This document shows, in pieces, positions 1 through 11,397 of a stretch of 64,000 nucleotides of DNA. Location: positions 124,001 through 188,000 of the forward strand of contig NZ_NERV01000002.1 in assembly GCF_003063315.1 (NCBI RefSeq). Direction: 5' to 3'. The notes under the pieces are model-generated. The model did no database searches. It saw nothing but the letters and a program-made list of their open reading frames with translations, and was not told where the DNA came from. The stretch comes from Limnohabitans sp. T6-5. Its GTDB lineage: Bacteria > Pseudomonadota > Gammaproteobacteria > Burkholderiales > Burkholderiaceae_C. The position numbers and the translations under genes were made by a program. Positions within the stretch are counted from its first letter, which is position 1. Each line of letters begins with the position of its first letter.

Positions 1-2108
<2,108 letters not shown>

Positions 2109-2133
2109 TAACGTCAAGCCGGAAACGGCCAAA

Positions 2134-2163
2134 AAAAAAGAGGCCCGACTGGGCCTCTTTTTT
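2134..2163. terminator. Bidirectional terminator between clpA and the HerA-like gene
   Basis: GAGGCCC and GGGCCTC form a 7-bp stem around the loop GACT, flanked by an A-run on the left and a T-run on the right. The hairpin can therefore terminate transcription from either side. It lies between the convergent ends of clpA and the HerA-like gene. Confidence 0.85.
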
Positions 2164-2195
2164 CTGGAGCTGAGCGTTTCTATTCAGAAAACACC

Positions 2196-3722
2196 TCAGC
2201 GCTTGGACTTGACCGAACCCAGCAAGCCACCCAGTACGCCGCGCACGATTTCGCGGCCAATGGCCGAGCCCACATTGCGCACAGCGCTTTTCACCAGCAA
2301 CTGGGCCACGCCGTCGTGTTGGCCGCCACGCGGGCCGGTGGAGCCAAAGATGAAGTCCGAGACCGAGCCCATGAGGCCGCCTTCTGCTGGGGCTGCGTTG
2401 GGCGCACCGGCTTTGCCGGGGGCACCTGCTGTGTTGGCCGTCTGGGCGGGCGCACCCTTGAGCTTTTCGTAGGCCGATTCACGGTCTTGCACCTGCTCAT
2501 ACACACCTGCCACCAGCGAGTTTTGCATCAGGTTTTGTCGTTGCGCAGGCGTGATGGGGCCCAGCTGGCTGGCCGGGGGCATGACGAAAACGCGCTCAGT
2601 TTCGCAGGGGCGGCCTTTGGCATCCAGAAAGCTCACCAGCGCCTCGCCCACACCCAGCTCGGTGATGGCCGCTTCGATGTCCAGCCCGGCCTTGGGGCGC
2701 ATGGTTTGAGCCGTGGCGGCCACGGCTTTTTGGTCGCGCGGCGTGAAGGCGCGCAAGGCATGTTGCACCCGGTTGCCCAGCTGCCCCAGAACGTTGTCGG
2801 GAATGTCCAGCGGGTTTTGCGTCACGAAATACACCCCCACACCCTTGGAGCGCACCAGGCGCACCACCAGCTCGATGCGCTCAACCAGTGCAGCCGGGGC
2901 GTCCTTGAACAGCAAATGTGCCTCGTCAAAGAAGAACACCAGCTTGGGTTTTTCGGGGTCACCGATTTCGGGCAAGACCTCAAACAGCTCGGAGAGCAGC
3001 CACAACAAAAATGTGGCGTACAGGCGCGGCGCATTGAGCAGTTTGTCGGCAGCCAGGATGTTCACCACGCCCATGCCCTGGGCATCTGTTTGCATGAAAT
3101 CTTCAATGTTGAGCATGGGCTCGCCAAAGAATTTGTCACCCCCCTGGGTTTCAATTTGCAGCAGACCGCGCTGGATGGCGCCGATGCTGGCGGCGCTGAT
3201 GTTGCCGTACTCGGTGGTGAAGGTCTTGGCGTTGTCGCCCACATACTGGAGCATGGCCCGCAGGTCTTTCATGTCCAAAACCAGCAAACCGTTGTCGTCA
3301 GCGATCTTGAATACCAGATTGAGCACCCCGGCCTGGGTCTCGTTCAGCCCCAGCATGCGCGTCAAGAGCAAGGGCCCCATGTCCGTGATGGTGGCCCGAA
3401 CCGGGTGACCTTGTTCGCCAAACACATCCCACAAGGTGGTGGGGCAGGCCAGGGGGGCTGGCAAGTCGATGCCCCGGTCCTTGAGGACTGCCGCCAGCTT
3501 GTCGCCGATGTGGCCGGGCTGGCTGATGCCGGTCAGGTCGCCTTTGACGTCGGCCATGAACACCGGCACGCCTTGGCGGGAGAAGTTCTCGGCCAGGGTT
3601 TGCAGTGTCACAGTTTTGCCTGTGCCGGTGGCGCCCGTGATGAGCCCGTGGCGGTTGGCCAGACCGGGCAAGAGTTCACATTGGGCGTTCTTGTTTTTGG
3701 CAATCAGTAGGGGTTCAGTCAT
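2196..3722 (-). CDS. HerA/FtsK-like ATPase of the DUF853 (YjgR) family
   Basis: This 508-residue protein belongs to the HerA-related helicase/ATPase group typified by E. coli YjgR, whose cellular role is not established. Walker A GATGTGKT lies near residue 30 and a Walker B-like [12 protein letters not shown] is mid-protein. The C-terminus is a low-complexity Ala/Gly/Pro stretch followed by a basic tail. The open frame extends to 3782, but the ATG at 3722 (protein starting [12 protein letters not shown]) fits the family start and has a purine-rich AGGGA upstream. The gene converges on clpA and diverges from yebC. Confidence 0.85.
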   Translation of the reverse strand: MTEPLLIAKNKNAQCELLPGLANRHGLITGATGTGKTVTLQTLAENFSRQGVPVFMADVKGDLTGISQPGHIGDKLAAVLKDRGIDLPAPLACPTTLWDVFGEQGHPVRATITDMGPLLLTRMLGLNETQAGVLNLVFKIADDNGLLVLDMKDLRAMLQYVGDNAKTFTTEYGNISAASIGAIQRGLLQIETQGGDKFFGEPMLNIEDFMQTDAQGMGVVNILAADKLLNAPRLYATFLLWLLSELFEVLPEIGDPEKPKLVFFFDEAHLLFKDAPAALVERIELVVRLVRSKGVGVYFVTQNPLDIPDNVLGQLGNRVQHALRAFTPRDQKAVAATAQTMRPKAGLDIEAAITELGVGEALVSFLDAKGRPCETERVFVMPPASQLGPITPAQRQNLMQNSLVAGVYEQVQDRESAYEKLKGAPAQTANTAGAPGKAGAPNAAPAEGGLMGSVSDFIFGSTGPRGGQHDGVAQLLVKSAVRNVGSAIGREIVRGVLGGLLGSVKSKR

Positions 3723-3792
3723 GAAAATCGGGTCCCTGGCTACAAAAGTAAAATCGAGATCGTAGATTAAATCAACATTCAAGGAATTCCCG

Positions 3793-4518
3793 ATGGCTGG
3801 CCACAGTAAATGGGCAAATATTCAGCACCGCAAGGGCAGGCAAGACGAAAAAAGGCAACGAATCTGGACCCGTGTGGTCCGTGAAATCATGGTGGCCGCC
3901 CGTACCGGGGGCGGCGATGTCAGCGCCAATCCCCGTCTGCGCCTGGCCATTGAAAAGGCCAAAGCGGCCAACATGCCGGCCGACACCATCAAACGCAATG
4001 TGGACAAAGCCACCGGCAACCTCGAAGGCGTGAGCTACGAAGAAATCCGCTACGAGGGCTATGGCATCGGTGGCGCAGCCGTCATCGTGGACACCATGAC
4101 CGACAACCGGGTGCGCACTGTGGCAGAAATTCGCCATGCGTTCAGCAAGCACGGCGGGAACCTGGGCACCGAGGGTTCGGTGGCTTTCCAGTTCAAAAAT
4201 TGTGGTCAATTGATTTTTGCCCCGGGCACCAATGAAGACAAGGTCATGGAAGTCGCCTTGGAGGCGGGCGCCGAGGACGTGATCACCGACGATGAAGGGG
4301 CCATTGAGGTCCTGACGGCGCCCGCAGACTTTGAGGCGGTTAAAAATGCCCTCGAAGCCGCAGGCCTGGTGGCTGATATGGCCGAGGTGACCATGCGCGC
4401 TGAAAACACCATCGCCTTGACCGGCGATGATGCTGCAAAAATGCAAAAACTTCTGGACATTCTGGAAGATCTGGATGACGTGCAAAACGTCTTCCACAAC
4501 GCCGACATTCAAGAGTAA
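3793..4518 (+). CDS. yebC: YebC/PmpR family protein (TACO1-like)
   Basis: This 241-residue protein has the classic family opening [15 protein letters not shown] and the usual three-domain length. Members have been described as DNA-binding regulators (PmpR) and, more recently, as ribosome-associated factors that relieve stalling, so the exact role here is open. The start is supported by AAGGAA about six bases upstream of the ATG. It is followed after nine bases by purD, suggesting cotranscription. Confidence 0.93.
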   Translation: MAGHSKWANIQHRKGRQDEKRQRIWTRVVREIMVAARTGGGDVSANPRLRLAIEKAKAANMPADTIKRNVDKATGNLEGVSYEEIRYEGYGIGGAAVIVDTMTDNRVRTVAEIRHAFSKHGGNLGTEGSVAFQFKNCGQLIFAPGTNEDKVMEVALEAGAEDVITDDEGAIEVLTAPADFEAVKNALEAAGLVADMAEVTMRAENTIALTGDDAAKMQKLLDILEDLDDVQNVFHNADIQE

Positions 4519-4527
4519 GGACATCTG

Positions 4528-5808
4528 ATGAAAGTATTGGTGGTCGGCAATGGCGGCCGGGAACATGCCATGGCGTGGAAACTGGCGCAATCGCCAAAAG
4601 TGCAGCAGGTCTTTGTGGCGCCTGGCAATGGCGGCACGGCCCGCGATGCCATGCTGCAAAACATCCCTCTGACGGACATCGCACGATTGCGCCAATGGGC
4701 GCTGGATAACCAAATCGGTTTGACCGTGGTCGGCCCAGAGGCCCCTTTGGCGGCGGGCATTGTGGACGATTTCCGTGCCCATGGCTTGCGCATTTTTGGC
4801 CCCACGCAAAAGGCGGCTCAGCTGGAGAGTTCCAAAGCCTTTTCCAAGGCGTTCATGGCGCGGCACCACATCCCGACCGCAGAATTTGACACCTTCACCG
4901 ATGCAGCCCTGGCGCACGCTTATGTGGACCGTATGGGGGCGCCGATTGTGGTCAAGGCCGATGGCCTGGCTGCAGGCAAGGGCGTTGTGGTGGCCATGAC
5001 GCTGGCAGAAGCCCATGAAGCCATTGACTTCATGTTGCTGGACAACACCCTGGGTGTGGCGCACAACGCCGGTGGCGCGCGTGTGGTGATTGAAGAGTTT
5101 TTGCAGGGTGAAGAGGCCAGTTTCATCGTGATCTGCGATGGTCAAAACGTGGCCGCCATGGCGACCAGCCAGGATCACAAACGTTTGCTGGATGCCGATC
5201 AGGGCCCCAACACTGGCGGCATGGGGGCCTATTCGCCCGCGCCGGTGGTCACAGCCGAAGTCCACGCCCGCGCCATGCGCGAGGTGATTTTGCCCACCAT
5301 CCGTGGCATGGAAAAAGACGGCATTCCGTACACCGGGTTTTTGTACGCCGGGCTGATGATTGATGAGCAAGGACGCCCCAAAACCCTGGAGTTCAATTGC
5401 CGCATGGGCGATCCGGAAACCCAGCCCATCTTGATGCGCTTGAAGACCGACTTCCTCGAAGTCATGCTGGCCGCTACCTCCTTGGGTCTGGACAAAATCA
5501 ACATGGAATGGGACCGCCGTGTGGCTTTGGGCGTGGTGATGGCCGCAGCCGGCTACCCGATGAACCCGCGCAAGGGCGATGTCATCAACGGCCTGCCCAA
5601 AGACGCCGAAGACGCCATGGTGTTTCATGCAGGCACCACAGCGCAGGATGGCAAAACGCTCACCTCTGGCGGGCGGGTGCTGTGTGTCACCGCGCTGGCC
5701 GACTCAGTGCGTCTGGCCCAGCAAAAAGCCTACGAAACGCTTGAAACCATTGGCTTTGACGGTATGCAATACCGCAAGGACATTGGCTACCGCGCCATCA
5801 AACACTGA
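4528..5808 (+). CDS. purD: Phosphoribosylamine-glycine ligase (GAR synthetase)
   Basis: PurD catalyses the second step of de novo purine synthesis, joining glycine to phosphoribosylamine with ATP. The 426-residue length is typical. It opens with MKVLVVGNGGREHAMAWKL, the N-domain phosphate-binding glycine motif. ATP-grasp features follow: VVKADGLAAGKGVV, the EEFLQGEEASF segment, GGMGAYSP and the metal-binding LEFNCRMGDPE near residue 290. AAGGA precedes the ATG. It lies nine bases after yebC and 17 bases before the acyltransferase gene. Confidence 0.97.
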   Translation: MKVLVVGNGGREHAMAWKLAQSPKVQQVFVAPGNGGTARDAMLQNIPLTDIARLRQWALDNQIGLTVVGPEAPLAAGIVDDFRAHGLRIFGPTQKAAQLESSKAFSKAFMARHHIPTAEFDTFTDAALAHAYVDRMGAPIVVKADGLAAGKGVVVAMTLAEAHEAIDFMLLDNTLGVAHNAGGARVVIEEFLQGEEASFIVICDGQNVAAMATSQDHKRLLDADQGPNTGGMGAYSPAPVVTAEVHARAMREVILPTIRGMEKDGIPYTGFLYAGLMIDEQGRPKTLEFNCRMGDPETQPILMRLKTDFLEVMLAATSLGLDKINMEWDRRVALGVVMAAAGYPMNPRKGDVINGLPKDAEDAMVFHAGTTAQDGKTLTSGGRVLCVTALADSVRLAQQKAYETLETIGFDGMQYRKDIGYRAIKH

Positions 5809-5825
5809 GCCTGGATGCTTCGCCG

Positions 5826-6479
5826 ATGACTTTGCCTCGTACCATTCACCCCGTCACATTCAAAGGCTCCCGACTGGCTCGTTGGATTTTGCGGATGTTG
5901 GGTTGGAAACTGGAGTTTGATGGGTTCCCAACGCTTCAGGGCGTTGCCATCGTCTACCCACACACCAGCAATTGGGACTTTCCGATTGGCATCCTGGCCA
6001 AATGGGGGCTGGGCATTCCGGCCAAGTTCTGGGCCAAGGATTCTCTGTTCAAATTTCCGGTCTTTGGTGCCTGGTTGCGTTGGGTCGGTGGTTTGCCGAT
6101 TGATCGCAGCTCACCCAAAGGGGTGGTCGGCGACATGGTCGAGGTGTTTGAGCAGTACAAACGCTCCGGACGCCTGCTGTGGCTGGGTTTGGCCCCTGAA
6201 GGCACGCGCAGCCTGACGCCCGGTTGGCGCAGTGGCTTTTACCAAGTGGCGCTCAAGGCAAACGTGCCCTTGGTGCTGGTCAAATTTGACTGGAGACGAC
6301 GCACTTTTTCGCTGGTGGACTTTTACCAACTCACGGGCCGCGTTGATGAGGACTATGCCCACATGGCTGCCGTATTTGAGGGCGCCGAAGGTTTCCGCAT
6401 CCAGCAAATGAGCCCCGTGCAGCCCTGGACAGGGAACGCCTTTTCAGTCCAGTCTGTATCCCTCAAAGACAACTCATGA
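5826..6479 (+). CDS. PlsC-like lysophospholipid acyltransferase family protein
   Basis: A 217-residue protein of the 1-acylglycerol-3-phosphate acyltransferase superfamily. The catalytic HX4D block is seen as HTSNWD near residue 46, and the acyl-acceptor motif as APEGTRS near residue 126, in the usual order and spacing. It is shorter than typical PlsC and has no clear N-terminal membrane anchor, so it belongs to the compact branch of the superfamily. The acyl acceptor is not known. The stop overlaps the hemF start (ATGA), so the two are probably translationally coupled. Confidence 0.8.
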   Translation: MTLPRTIHPVTFKGSRLARWILRMLGWKLEFDGFPTLQGVAIVYPHTSNWDFPIGILAKWGLGIPAKFWAKDSLFKFPVFGAWLRWVGGLPIDRSSPKGVVGDMVEVFEQYKRSGRLLWLGLAPEGTRSLTPGWRSGFYQVALKANVPLVLVKFDWRRRTFSLVDFYQLTGRVDEDYAHMAAVFEGAEGFRIQQMSPVQPWTGNAFSVQSVSLKDNS

Positions 6480-7396
6480 ATGCATCTTTTGAACCGAGCG
6501 CTGCGCGCCAATATTTGGTGGACTTGCAGACCCGCATCACCCAAGCCTTGACCGATCTCGATGGCACGCCTTTTCTGGTGGATCACTGGCAGAAAGACCC
6601 GGGAGACAAATTACAAGGGCAGGGCATCACCCAGATTCTGGAGGGTGGCCCGGTCTTTGAGCGTGCAGGCTGCGGCTTTTCGCACGTCACCGGACCGCAA
6701 TTGCCACCTTCGGCCACCCAGCACCGTCCTGAGTTGGCGGGCTCGGCGTTTGAAGCGATGGGCGTCTCGCTGGTCTTTCACCCCCGCAACCCTTATGTGC
6801 CGACCGTGCACATGAATGTGCGCATGATTGTTGCCAAGCCCGAGGGCAGGGCGCCCGTCGCCTGGTTTGGTGGAGGCATGGACCTGACGCCTTATTACGG
6901 GTTTGACGAAGACGCCGTGCATTTTCATCAGACTTGCAAGGATGCGCTGGCCCCATTTGGCGAAGGCCTGCACCCGCGCTTCAAGGCCTGGTGTGACGAT
7001 TACTTTTGCAACAAGCACCGCCACGAACAGCGAGGCGTCGGGGGCATCTTTTTTGACGACTTCTCCGAGCTGGGCATGGATGACAGTTTTGCCATGCTGC
7101 AAAGCGTGGGCGATGCACTGCTGACCGCGTATTTGCCCATCGTGGCGCGCCGCAAAGACACCCCGTATGGTGAACGTGAGCGCGATTTTCAGCTCTACCG
7201 CCGTGGCCGCTATGTGGAGTTCAACCTGGTGTGGGACCGGGGCACGCATTTTGGGTTGCAGTCGGGTGGCCGCACGGAGTCCATCTTGCTGTCCATGCCG
7301 CCTGAAGTGCGCTGGTCATACCAGCGCCAAGACGCGCCAGACTCGCCCGAAGCGCGTTTGCTGAGCCACTATTTGGTGCCCAGGGATTGGGTTTGA
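6476..7396 (+). CDS. hemF: Oxygen-dependent coproporphyrinogen III oxidase
   Basis: HemF oxidatively decarboxylates coproporphyrinogen III to protoporphyrinogen IX in haem synthesis, using O2. The 306-residue length is typical. Signature segments are present: [34 protein letters not shown] and [20 protein letters not shown]. The ATG overlaps the stop of the upstream acyltransferase gene, and the end overlaps the nadD start. Its presence indicates an aerobic capability. Confidence 0.97.
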   Translation: MNASFEPSAARQYLVDLQTRITQALTDLDGTPFLVDHWQKDPGDKLQGQGITQILEGGPVFERAGCGFSHVTGPQLPPSATQHRPELAGSAFEAMGVSLVFHPRNPYVPTVHMNVRMIVAKPEGRAPVAWFGGGMDLTPYYGFDEDAVHFHQTCKDALAPFGEGLHPRFKAWCDDYFCNKHRHEQRGVGGIFFDDFSELGMDDSFAMLQSVGDALLTAYLPIVARRKDTPYGERERDFQLYRRGRYVEFNLVWDRGTHFGLQSGGRTESILLSMPPEVRWSYQRQDAPDSPEARLLSHYLVPRDWV

Positions 7397-8028
7397 CGTC
7401 TGCTTCCTCGGTCGCGCGCCTGGGGGTTTTTGGCGGCGCCTTTGACCCACCGCACTTGGCCCATGTGGCCTTGGTGCAGGCCGCGGCAGCGCAATTGCAG
7501 CTGGACCAAGTCAGGGTCTTGCCCACGGGGCAGGCCTGGCACAAGACCCGCACGCTCAGTGCTGCGGCTGACCGGTTGGCCATGACCCGTCTGGCTTTTG
7601 AAGATCAGGCCGAGGTCGTGGTGGATGATCGGGAAATCCTGCGTTCGGGGCCCAGCTACACGGTCGACACGCTGCGCCAATTGCAAGCCGAATTCCCCCA
7701 AGCGCAGCTGTATTTGCTGCTGGGCGATGACCAGCGGCGCTCGTTGGCGTCCTGGCACCAGATCGATGAAATCGGGCGCCTCGCTATAATGTGCGCCGCA
7801 GGCCGTGATACAGCCGTCAAGGCCTGGAGCAATTCCGGCCCAAGCCCTTCACAGCCCCTTTCTGACGCCATCGAAGCGCGCATTCAGATTATGAACATGC
7901 CGCTGATGCCCCACAGCGCCACGGACATCCGTGTGCTCGTGGCCACAGACCAAGCAATTTCAGGTCTGGTGCCCCCCGCTGTTGAACGCTATATTCAAGA
8001 ACACCACCTCTACAGGCCCCATAGATGA
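7387..8028 (+). CDS. nadD: Nicotinate-nucleotide adenylyltransferase
   Basis: NadD adenylates nicotinate mononucleotide to deamido-NAD in NAD synthesis. The 213-residue protein has the nucleotidyltransferase opening [16 protein letters not shown], with the HxxH-like ATP-binding motif, and a C-terminal block [13 protein letters not shown], where ISxxxxR would be expected. Start choice is uncertain: TTG at 7387 and TTG at 7393 are both in frame and overlap the hemF stop, and no ATG lies before the conserved motif. It overlaps rsfS by four bases; the nadD-rsfS-rlmH order is common in proteobacteria. Confidence 0.93.
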   Translation: MGLTSASSVARLGVFGGAFDPPHLAHVALVQAAAAQLQLDQVRVLPTGQAWHKTRTLSAAADRLAMTRLAFEDQAEVVVDDREILRSGPSYTVDTLRQLQAEFPQAQLYLLLGDDQRRSLASWHQIDEIGRLAIMCAAGRDTAVKAWSNSGPSPSQPLSDAIEARIQIMNMPLMPHSATDIRVLVATDQAISGLVPPAVERYIQEHHLYRPHR

Positions 8029-8756
8029 ACGACACCGCTGCCAAAAAAGACACCCAAAAACTCCAGCGTGCCATCGTGGACGCCCTGGAAGATGTGAAAG
8101 CCCAGGACATCCAGGTGTTTGACACTGAGCACCTGTCCCCCTTGTTTGAGCGCGTCATCATGGCCTCGGGCACCTCCAACCGCCAGACCAAAGCCCTGGC
8201 GGCCAGCGTGCGCGACAAGGTGCGTGACGCCGGGTTTGGCAAGCCTCGCATGGAAGGTGAAGACAACGGCGAGTGGATCATTGTGGATTGCGGTCAGGCC
8301 GTGGTGCACATCATGCAGCCCACCATCCGCAGCTACTACAACCTGGAAGAAATCTGGGGCGACAAGCCCGTGCGACTGAAATTTGGTGCACCCAAGCCTG
8401 CGGCGGCTGCGGACCTCAAAGACCATGTGCGCAAATCACCCGCCAAAAAGGCGCCCGCCAAAACGGCTGCAGCCAAAACCAGCACAGCCAAGCCCAAGGT
8501 GGCTTTGAAGGCACCCGCCAAAGCCAGCAAGCCAGCCGCCAAATCTGCGCCAGCCAAAAGTGCAGCCAAGTCGACAGGCAAGCCTGCAGCCAAAGCACCC
8601 GCAAAAGCCCCCGCCAAAACAGCGTCCAAGCCCACGGTGAAAACAGTGGGCAAGCCTGCGGCCAAACCTGCAGCCAAGTCAGCTGCCAAAGCCCCAGCCA
8701 AAAAAGCCCCTGCCCGCAAGGCCGTGCAAGCTGCGACCCGCCGCAAAGCCGATTGA
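8025..8756 (+). CDS. rsfS: Ribosomal silencing factor RsfS with a long Lys/Ala/Pro-rich tail
   Basis: RsfS binds ribosomal protein uL14 and blocks joining of the ribosomal subunits during starvation. Residues about 10-120 carry the family core, with KAQDIQVFDT, MASGTSNRQTKALA, EWIIVDCGQAVVHIM and a YYNLEEIWGD segment. Most RsfS proteins end close to there. This one continues for about 120 residues made almost wholly of Lys, Ala, Pro and Ser in KAPAK/KPAAK-like repeats, resembling bacterial histone H1-like tails. The tail is in frame with no stop, so it is part of the gene. It overlaps nadD by four bases and precedes rlmH by six. Confidence 0.93.
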   Translation: MNDTAAKKDTQKLQRAIVDALEDVKAQDIQVFDTEHLSPLFERVIMASGTSNRQTKALAASVRDKVRDAGFGKPRMEGEDNGEWIIVDCGQAVVHIMQPTIRSYYNLEEIWGDKPVRLKFGAPKPAAAADLKDHVRKSPAKKAPAKTAAAKTSTAKPKVALKAPAKASKPAAKSAPAKSAAKSTGKPAAKAPAKAPAKTASKPTVKTVGKPAAKPAAKSAAKAPAKKAPARKAVQAATRRKAD

Positions 8757-8762
8757 CCCTTC

Positions 8763-9230
8763 ATGAAGCTGCTGATCGTTGCGGTCGGCCAGCGTGTGCC
8801 TGACTGGGCTCAGACCGCCTGGGACGACTATGCCAAGCGTTTTCCGCCCGAACTCAAGGTTGAGCTCAAGGCGGTCAAAACCGAACCCCGTGGCTCCAAA
8901 ACCCTGGCTACTTTGTATGCGGCCGAGCGCCAGCGCATTGAAGCGGCCATTCCCCGTGGCACACGCATCGTGGTGCTGGACGAGCGGGGCACCAACCTCA
9001 CCACCCAGGCATTGGCCACTCGCCTGACCACTTGGCAGCTGGGTGGTGACGATGTGGCCCTGGTCATTGGCGGCCCGGATGGGCTGGAGCCGGCGTTTCG
9101 ACAGCTGGCCCATGAGCGCATCCGCTTGTCCGACATGACCTTGCCCCACGCCATGGCCCGTGTGCTGCTGATTGAGCAGCTGTACCGCGCCTGGTCCATC
9201 AACGCCAACCATCCTTATCACAGAGAATGA
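8763..9230 (+). CDS. rlmH: 23S rRNA (pseudouridine1915-N3)-methyltransferase
   Basis: RlmH is a SPOUT methyltransferase that modifies pseudouridine 1915 in helix 69 of 23S rRNA. The 155-residue length matches the family. Diagnostic segments are the MKLLIVAVG opening, [12 protein letters not shown], the trefoil-knot [12 protein letters not shown], and the C-terminal [21 protein letters not shown]. It follows rsfS, its usual neighbour, and overlaps yhdE by four bases. Confidence 0.97.
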   Translation: MKLLIVAVGQRVPDWAQTAWDDYAKRFPPELKVELKAVKTEPRGSKTLATLYAAERQRIEAAIPRGTRIVVLDERGTNLTTQALATRLTTWQLGGDDVALVIGGPDGLEPAFRQLAHERIRLSDMTLPHAMARVLLIEQLYRAWSINANHPYHRE

Positions 9231-9829
9231 GCGACTTCATTTATCTGGCCTCACAAAGCCCGCGCCGCAGCCAACTTTTGCAGCAAATTGGCGTCGCTCA
9301 TGAATTGCTCTTGCCCGACCCAGCAGAAGACGCCGAAGCCCTGGAAGCCATTCGGGGCAGCGAGGCGCCGGGCCGCTATGTGGCCCGCGTGACCGGTTTG
9401 AAGCTCGACGCCGCAGTCGCCCGCTTGCAGCGCCTGGGACTGCCTGCGGCACCGGTGCTGTGCGCGGACACCACGGTGGCGCTGGGTCGTGTCATTTTGG
9501 GCAAACCTGCAGATGAGGCCGATGCGCTGCGCATCCTTAAGCAGTTGTCCGGCCAAACTCACCGCGTTCTGACCGCAGTCGCTGTGCAGCATGGCGCTGA
9601 GCGTGTGGCGGCGGTGTCCGAGTCTTGGGTGCGTTTTGCGCCCATGACGCCTGCGCACATCAAGGCCTATGTGGCCAGTGGCGAGCCCATGGGCAAAGCC
9701 GGTGCCTATGGCGTGCAGGGCAGGGCGGCGTCGCACATTGCGCAGATCCGGGGCAGCTATTCCGGCATCATGGGCTTGCCCTTGTTCGAGACGGCCCAGC
9801 TCTTGCGCTCGGTGGGCATTCACTGCTGA
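9227..9829 (+). CDS. yhdE: Maf-family nucleoside triphosphate pyrophosphatase (YhdE type)
   Basis: Maf proteins hydrolyse nucleoside triphosphates to monophosphates; the YhdE branch acts on dTTP, UTP and modified pyrimidine forms. The 200-residue protein opens with [13 protein letters not shown], carries [10 protein letters not shown] with the catalytic Asp, and ends with the [12 protein letters not shown] and [11 protein letters not shown] blocks. The YhdE assignment over YceF rests partly on its position just upstream of rng, as in E. coli. The start overlaps the rlmH stop by four bases. Confidence 0.92.
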   Translation: MSDFIYLASQSPRRSQLLQQIGVAHELLLPDPAEDAEALEAIRGSEAPGRYVARVTGLKLDAAVARLQRLGLPAAPVLCADTTVALGRVILGKPADEADALRILKQLSGQTHRVLTAVAVQHGAERVAAVSESWVRFAPMTPAHIKAYVASGEPMGKAGAYGVQGRAASHIAQIRGSYSGIMGLPLFETAQLLRSVGIHC

Positions 9830-9886
9830 CGGTCCCTCCGGATCGGGGTATCGCCTCATTTTTCTTTTTCTAACGCGAGTCCTTCC

Positions 9887-11359
9887 ATGCAACAAGATAT
9901 TTTGGTCAATTGGTCGCCCCAGGAAACGCGTGTCGCCGTGGTCGAGCTGGGGGCTGTGCAGGAATTGCACGTCGAGCGCACCCTTGAGCGTGGTCTGGTG
10001 GGCAACATTTATCTGGGCAAAGTGGCCCGAGTGCTGCCCGGCATGCAATCGGCCTTTATTGACATCGGTTTGGACAAAGCCGCTTTTTTGCATGTGGCCG
10101 ATGTCTGGCAGCCGCACACCGAAGGCGAAAATGCGGCCGCTCGCACCGGCCAGCCGCTGGTGCCAATTGAAAAACAGGTCTACGAGGGCCGGGCCATCAT
10201 GGTGCAGGTCATCAAGGACCCGATGGGCACCAAGGGTGCACGATTGTCCACACAGATCAGTATTGCCGGGCGCCATCTGGTGTTTTTGCCGCAGGACGAC
10301 CACATTGGTGTCTCGCAAAAAATTCCGTCCGAGCAGCGCGATGCTTTGCGCAAGCGGGTGCAGGCGCTGGTCGGCCCCGCAGGCGGAGGCTTCATCTTGC
10401 GCACCAATGCCGAAGACTCCAGCGACGAAGAGTTGCAAGACGACATCGCCTACCTGCGCAAGACCTGGGCACGCATCAAAGAGGCATCGCTGCGCCTGCC
10501 GCCGCCGTCCTTGTTGCACCAGGACTTGACGCTGTTGCAACGCGTCTTGCGCGATCTGGTGGGCGAAGCCACACAGAGCATCCGCATTGATTCGCAAGAG
10601 CAACACGCCAAGCTGGTCGAATTTGGCCGTGAGTTCATGCCCAAGGCGGCCGAGCGCTTGCAGCTGTACAAAGGCGAGCGGCCGATTTTTGACTTGTATT
10701 CCATTGATGAAGAAATTGCCAAGGCGCTGGGGCGGCGGGTGGATCTGAAGTCCGGTGGCTACCTCATCATTGACCAGACGGAGGCTTTGACCACGGTGGA
10801 CGTCAACACCGGAGGCTACGTCGGGGCCCGCAATTTTGAAGACACCATCTTCAAGACCAATCTGGAGGCAGCCCAGGCCATTGCCCGCCAGCTGCGGTTG
10901 CGCAATCTGGGCGGCATCATCATTGCCGACTTCATTGACATGTCCCGCGCCGATCACAAGGACGCTGTGCTGGCCGAGTTCCGCAAGCAACTCTCGCGTG
11001 ACCGGGTCAAGACCATGGCCGGTGGCTTTTCTTCACTGGGCTTGCTGGAGATGACGCGCAAGCGCACCCGCGAGTCTCTGGCCCACATGCTGTGTGAGCC
11101 GTGCCCCAGCTGCCAAGGCAAGGGTATTGTCAAAACCCCGCGTTCCGTGGCCTATGACATCTTGCGGGAAATTTTGCGCGAAGCGCGTCAATTCAACCCG
11201 CGTGAGTTCCGGGTCGTGGCAGCACCTGCGGTCATCGACTTGTTATTGGATGAGGAAAGCCAGCACCTGGCGGGCTTGTCGGACTTCATCGCCAAGCCGA
11301 TTTCCTTGCAGGTTGAGACCGCCATGGGGCCGGAGCAATACGACATCGTGTTGATGTGA
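9887..11359 (+). CDS. rng: Ribonuclease G
   Basis: RNase G is a single-strand endoribonuclease that matures the 5' end of 16S rRNA and turns over some mRNAs. The 490-residue length fits RNase G rather than the much longer RNase E. An N-terminal S1-like region (GNIYLGKVARVLPGMQSAF) is followed by the catalytic core with DVNTGGYVG and IIIADFIDM, the metal-binding acidic residues. A CEPCPSCQGKG zinc-link motif lies near residue 404. The gene is 57 bases after yhdE and converges on msbA. Confidence 0.97.
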   Translation: MQQDILVNWSPQETRVAVVELGAVQELHVERTLERGLVGNIYLGKVARVLPGMQSAFIDIGLDKAAFLHVADVWQPHTEGENAAARTGQPLVPIEKQVYEGRAIMVQVIKDPMGTKGARLSTQISIAGRHLVFLPQDDHIGVSQKIPSEQRDALRKRVQALVGPAGGGFILRTNAEDSSDEELQDDIAYLRKTWARIKEASLRLPPPSLLHQDLTLLQRVLRDLVGEATQSIRIDSQEQHAKLVEFGREFMPKAAERLQLYKGERPIFDLYSIDEEIAKALGRRVDLKSGGYLIIDQTEALTTVDVNTGGYVGARNFEDTIFKTNLEAAQAIARQLRLRNLGGIIIADFIDMSRADHKDAVLAEFRKQLSRDRVKTMAGGFSSLGLLEMTRKRTRESLAHMLCEPCPSCQGKGIVKTPRSVAYDILREILREARQFNPREFRVVAAPAVIDLLLDEESQHLAGLSDFIAKPISLQVETAMGPEQYDIVLM

Positions 11360-11377
11360 GCCTGAGGGGCTTTCAAA

Positions 11378-11397
11378 GACAGGCTTGACCGCCTGTC
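11378..11397. terminator. Weak hairpin between the convergent rng and msbA genes
   Basis: GACAGGC and GCCTGTC form a 7-bp stem around TTGACC, immediately after rng and touching the msbA stop codon. There is no good T-run, so it is at best a weak or factor-dependent terminator. Confidence 0.4.

Noticed and set aside
3772..5628. 618-codon open frame antisense to yebC and purD
   Set aside because: It spans two well-supported sense genes and has no domain of its own.
7785..7790. TATAAT inside nadD as a promoter for rsfS
   Set aside because: It is within the coding sequence with no usable -35 at 16-18 bases; chance occurrence is plausible, so I did not list it.
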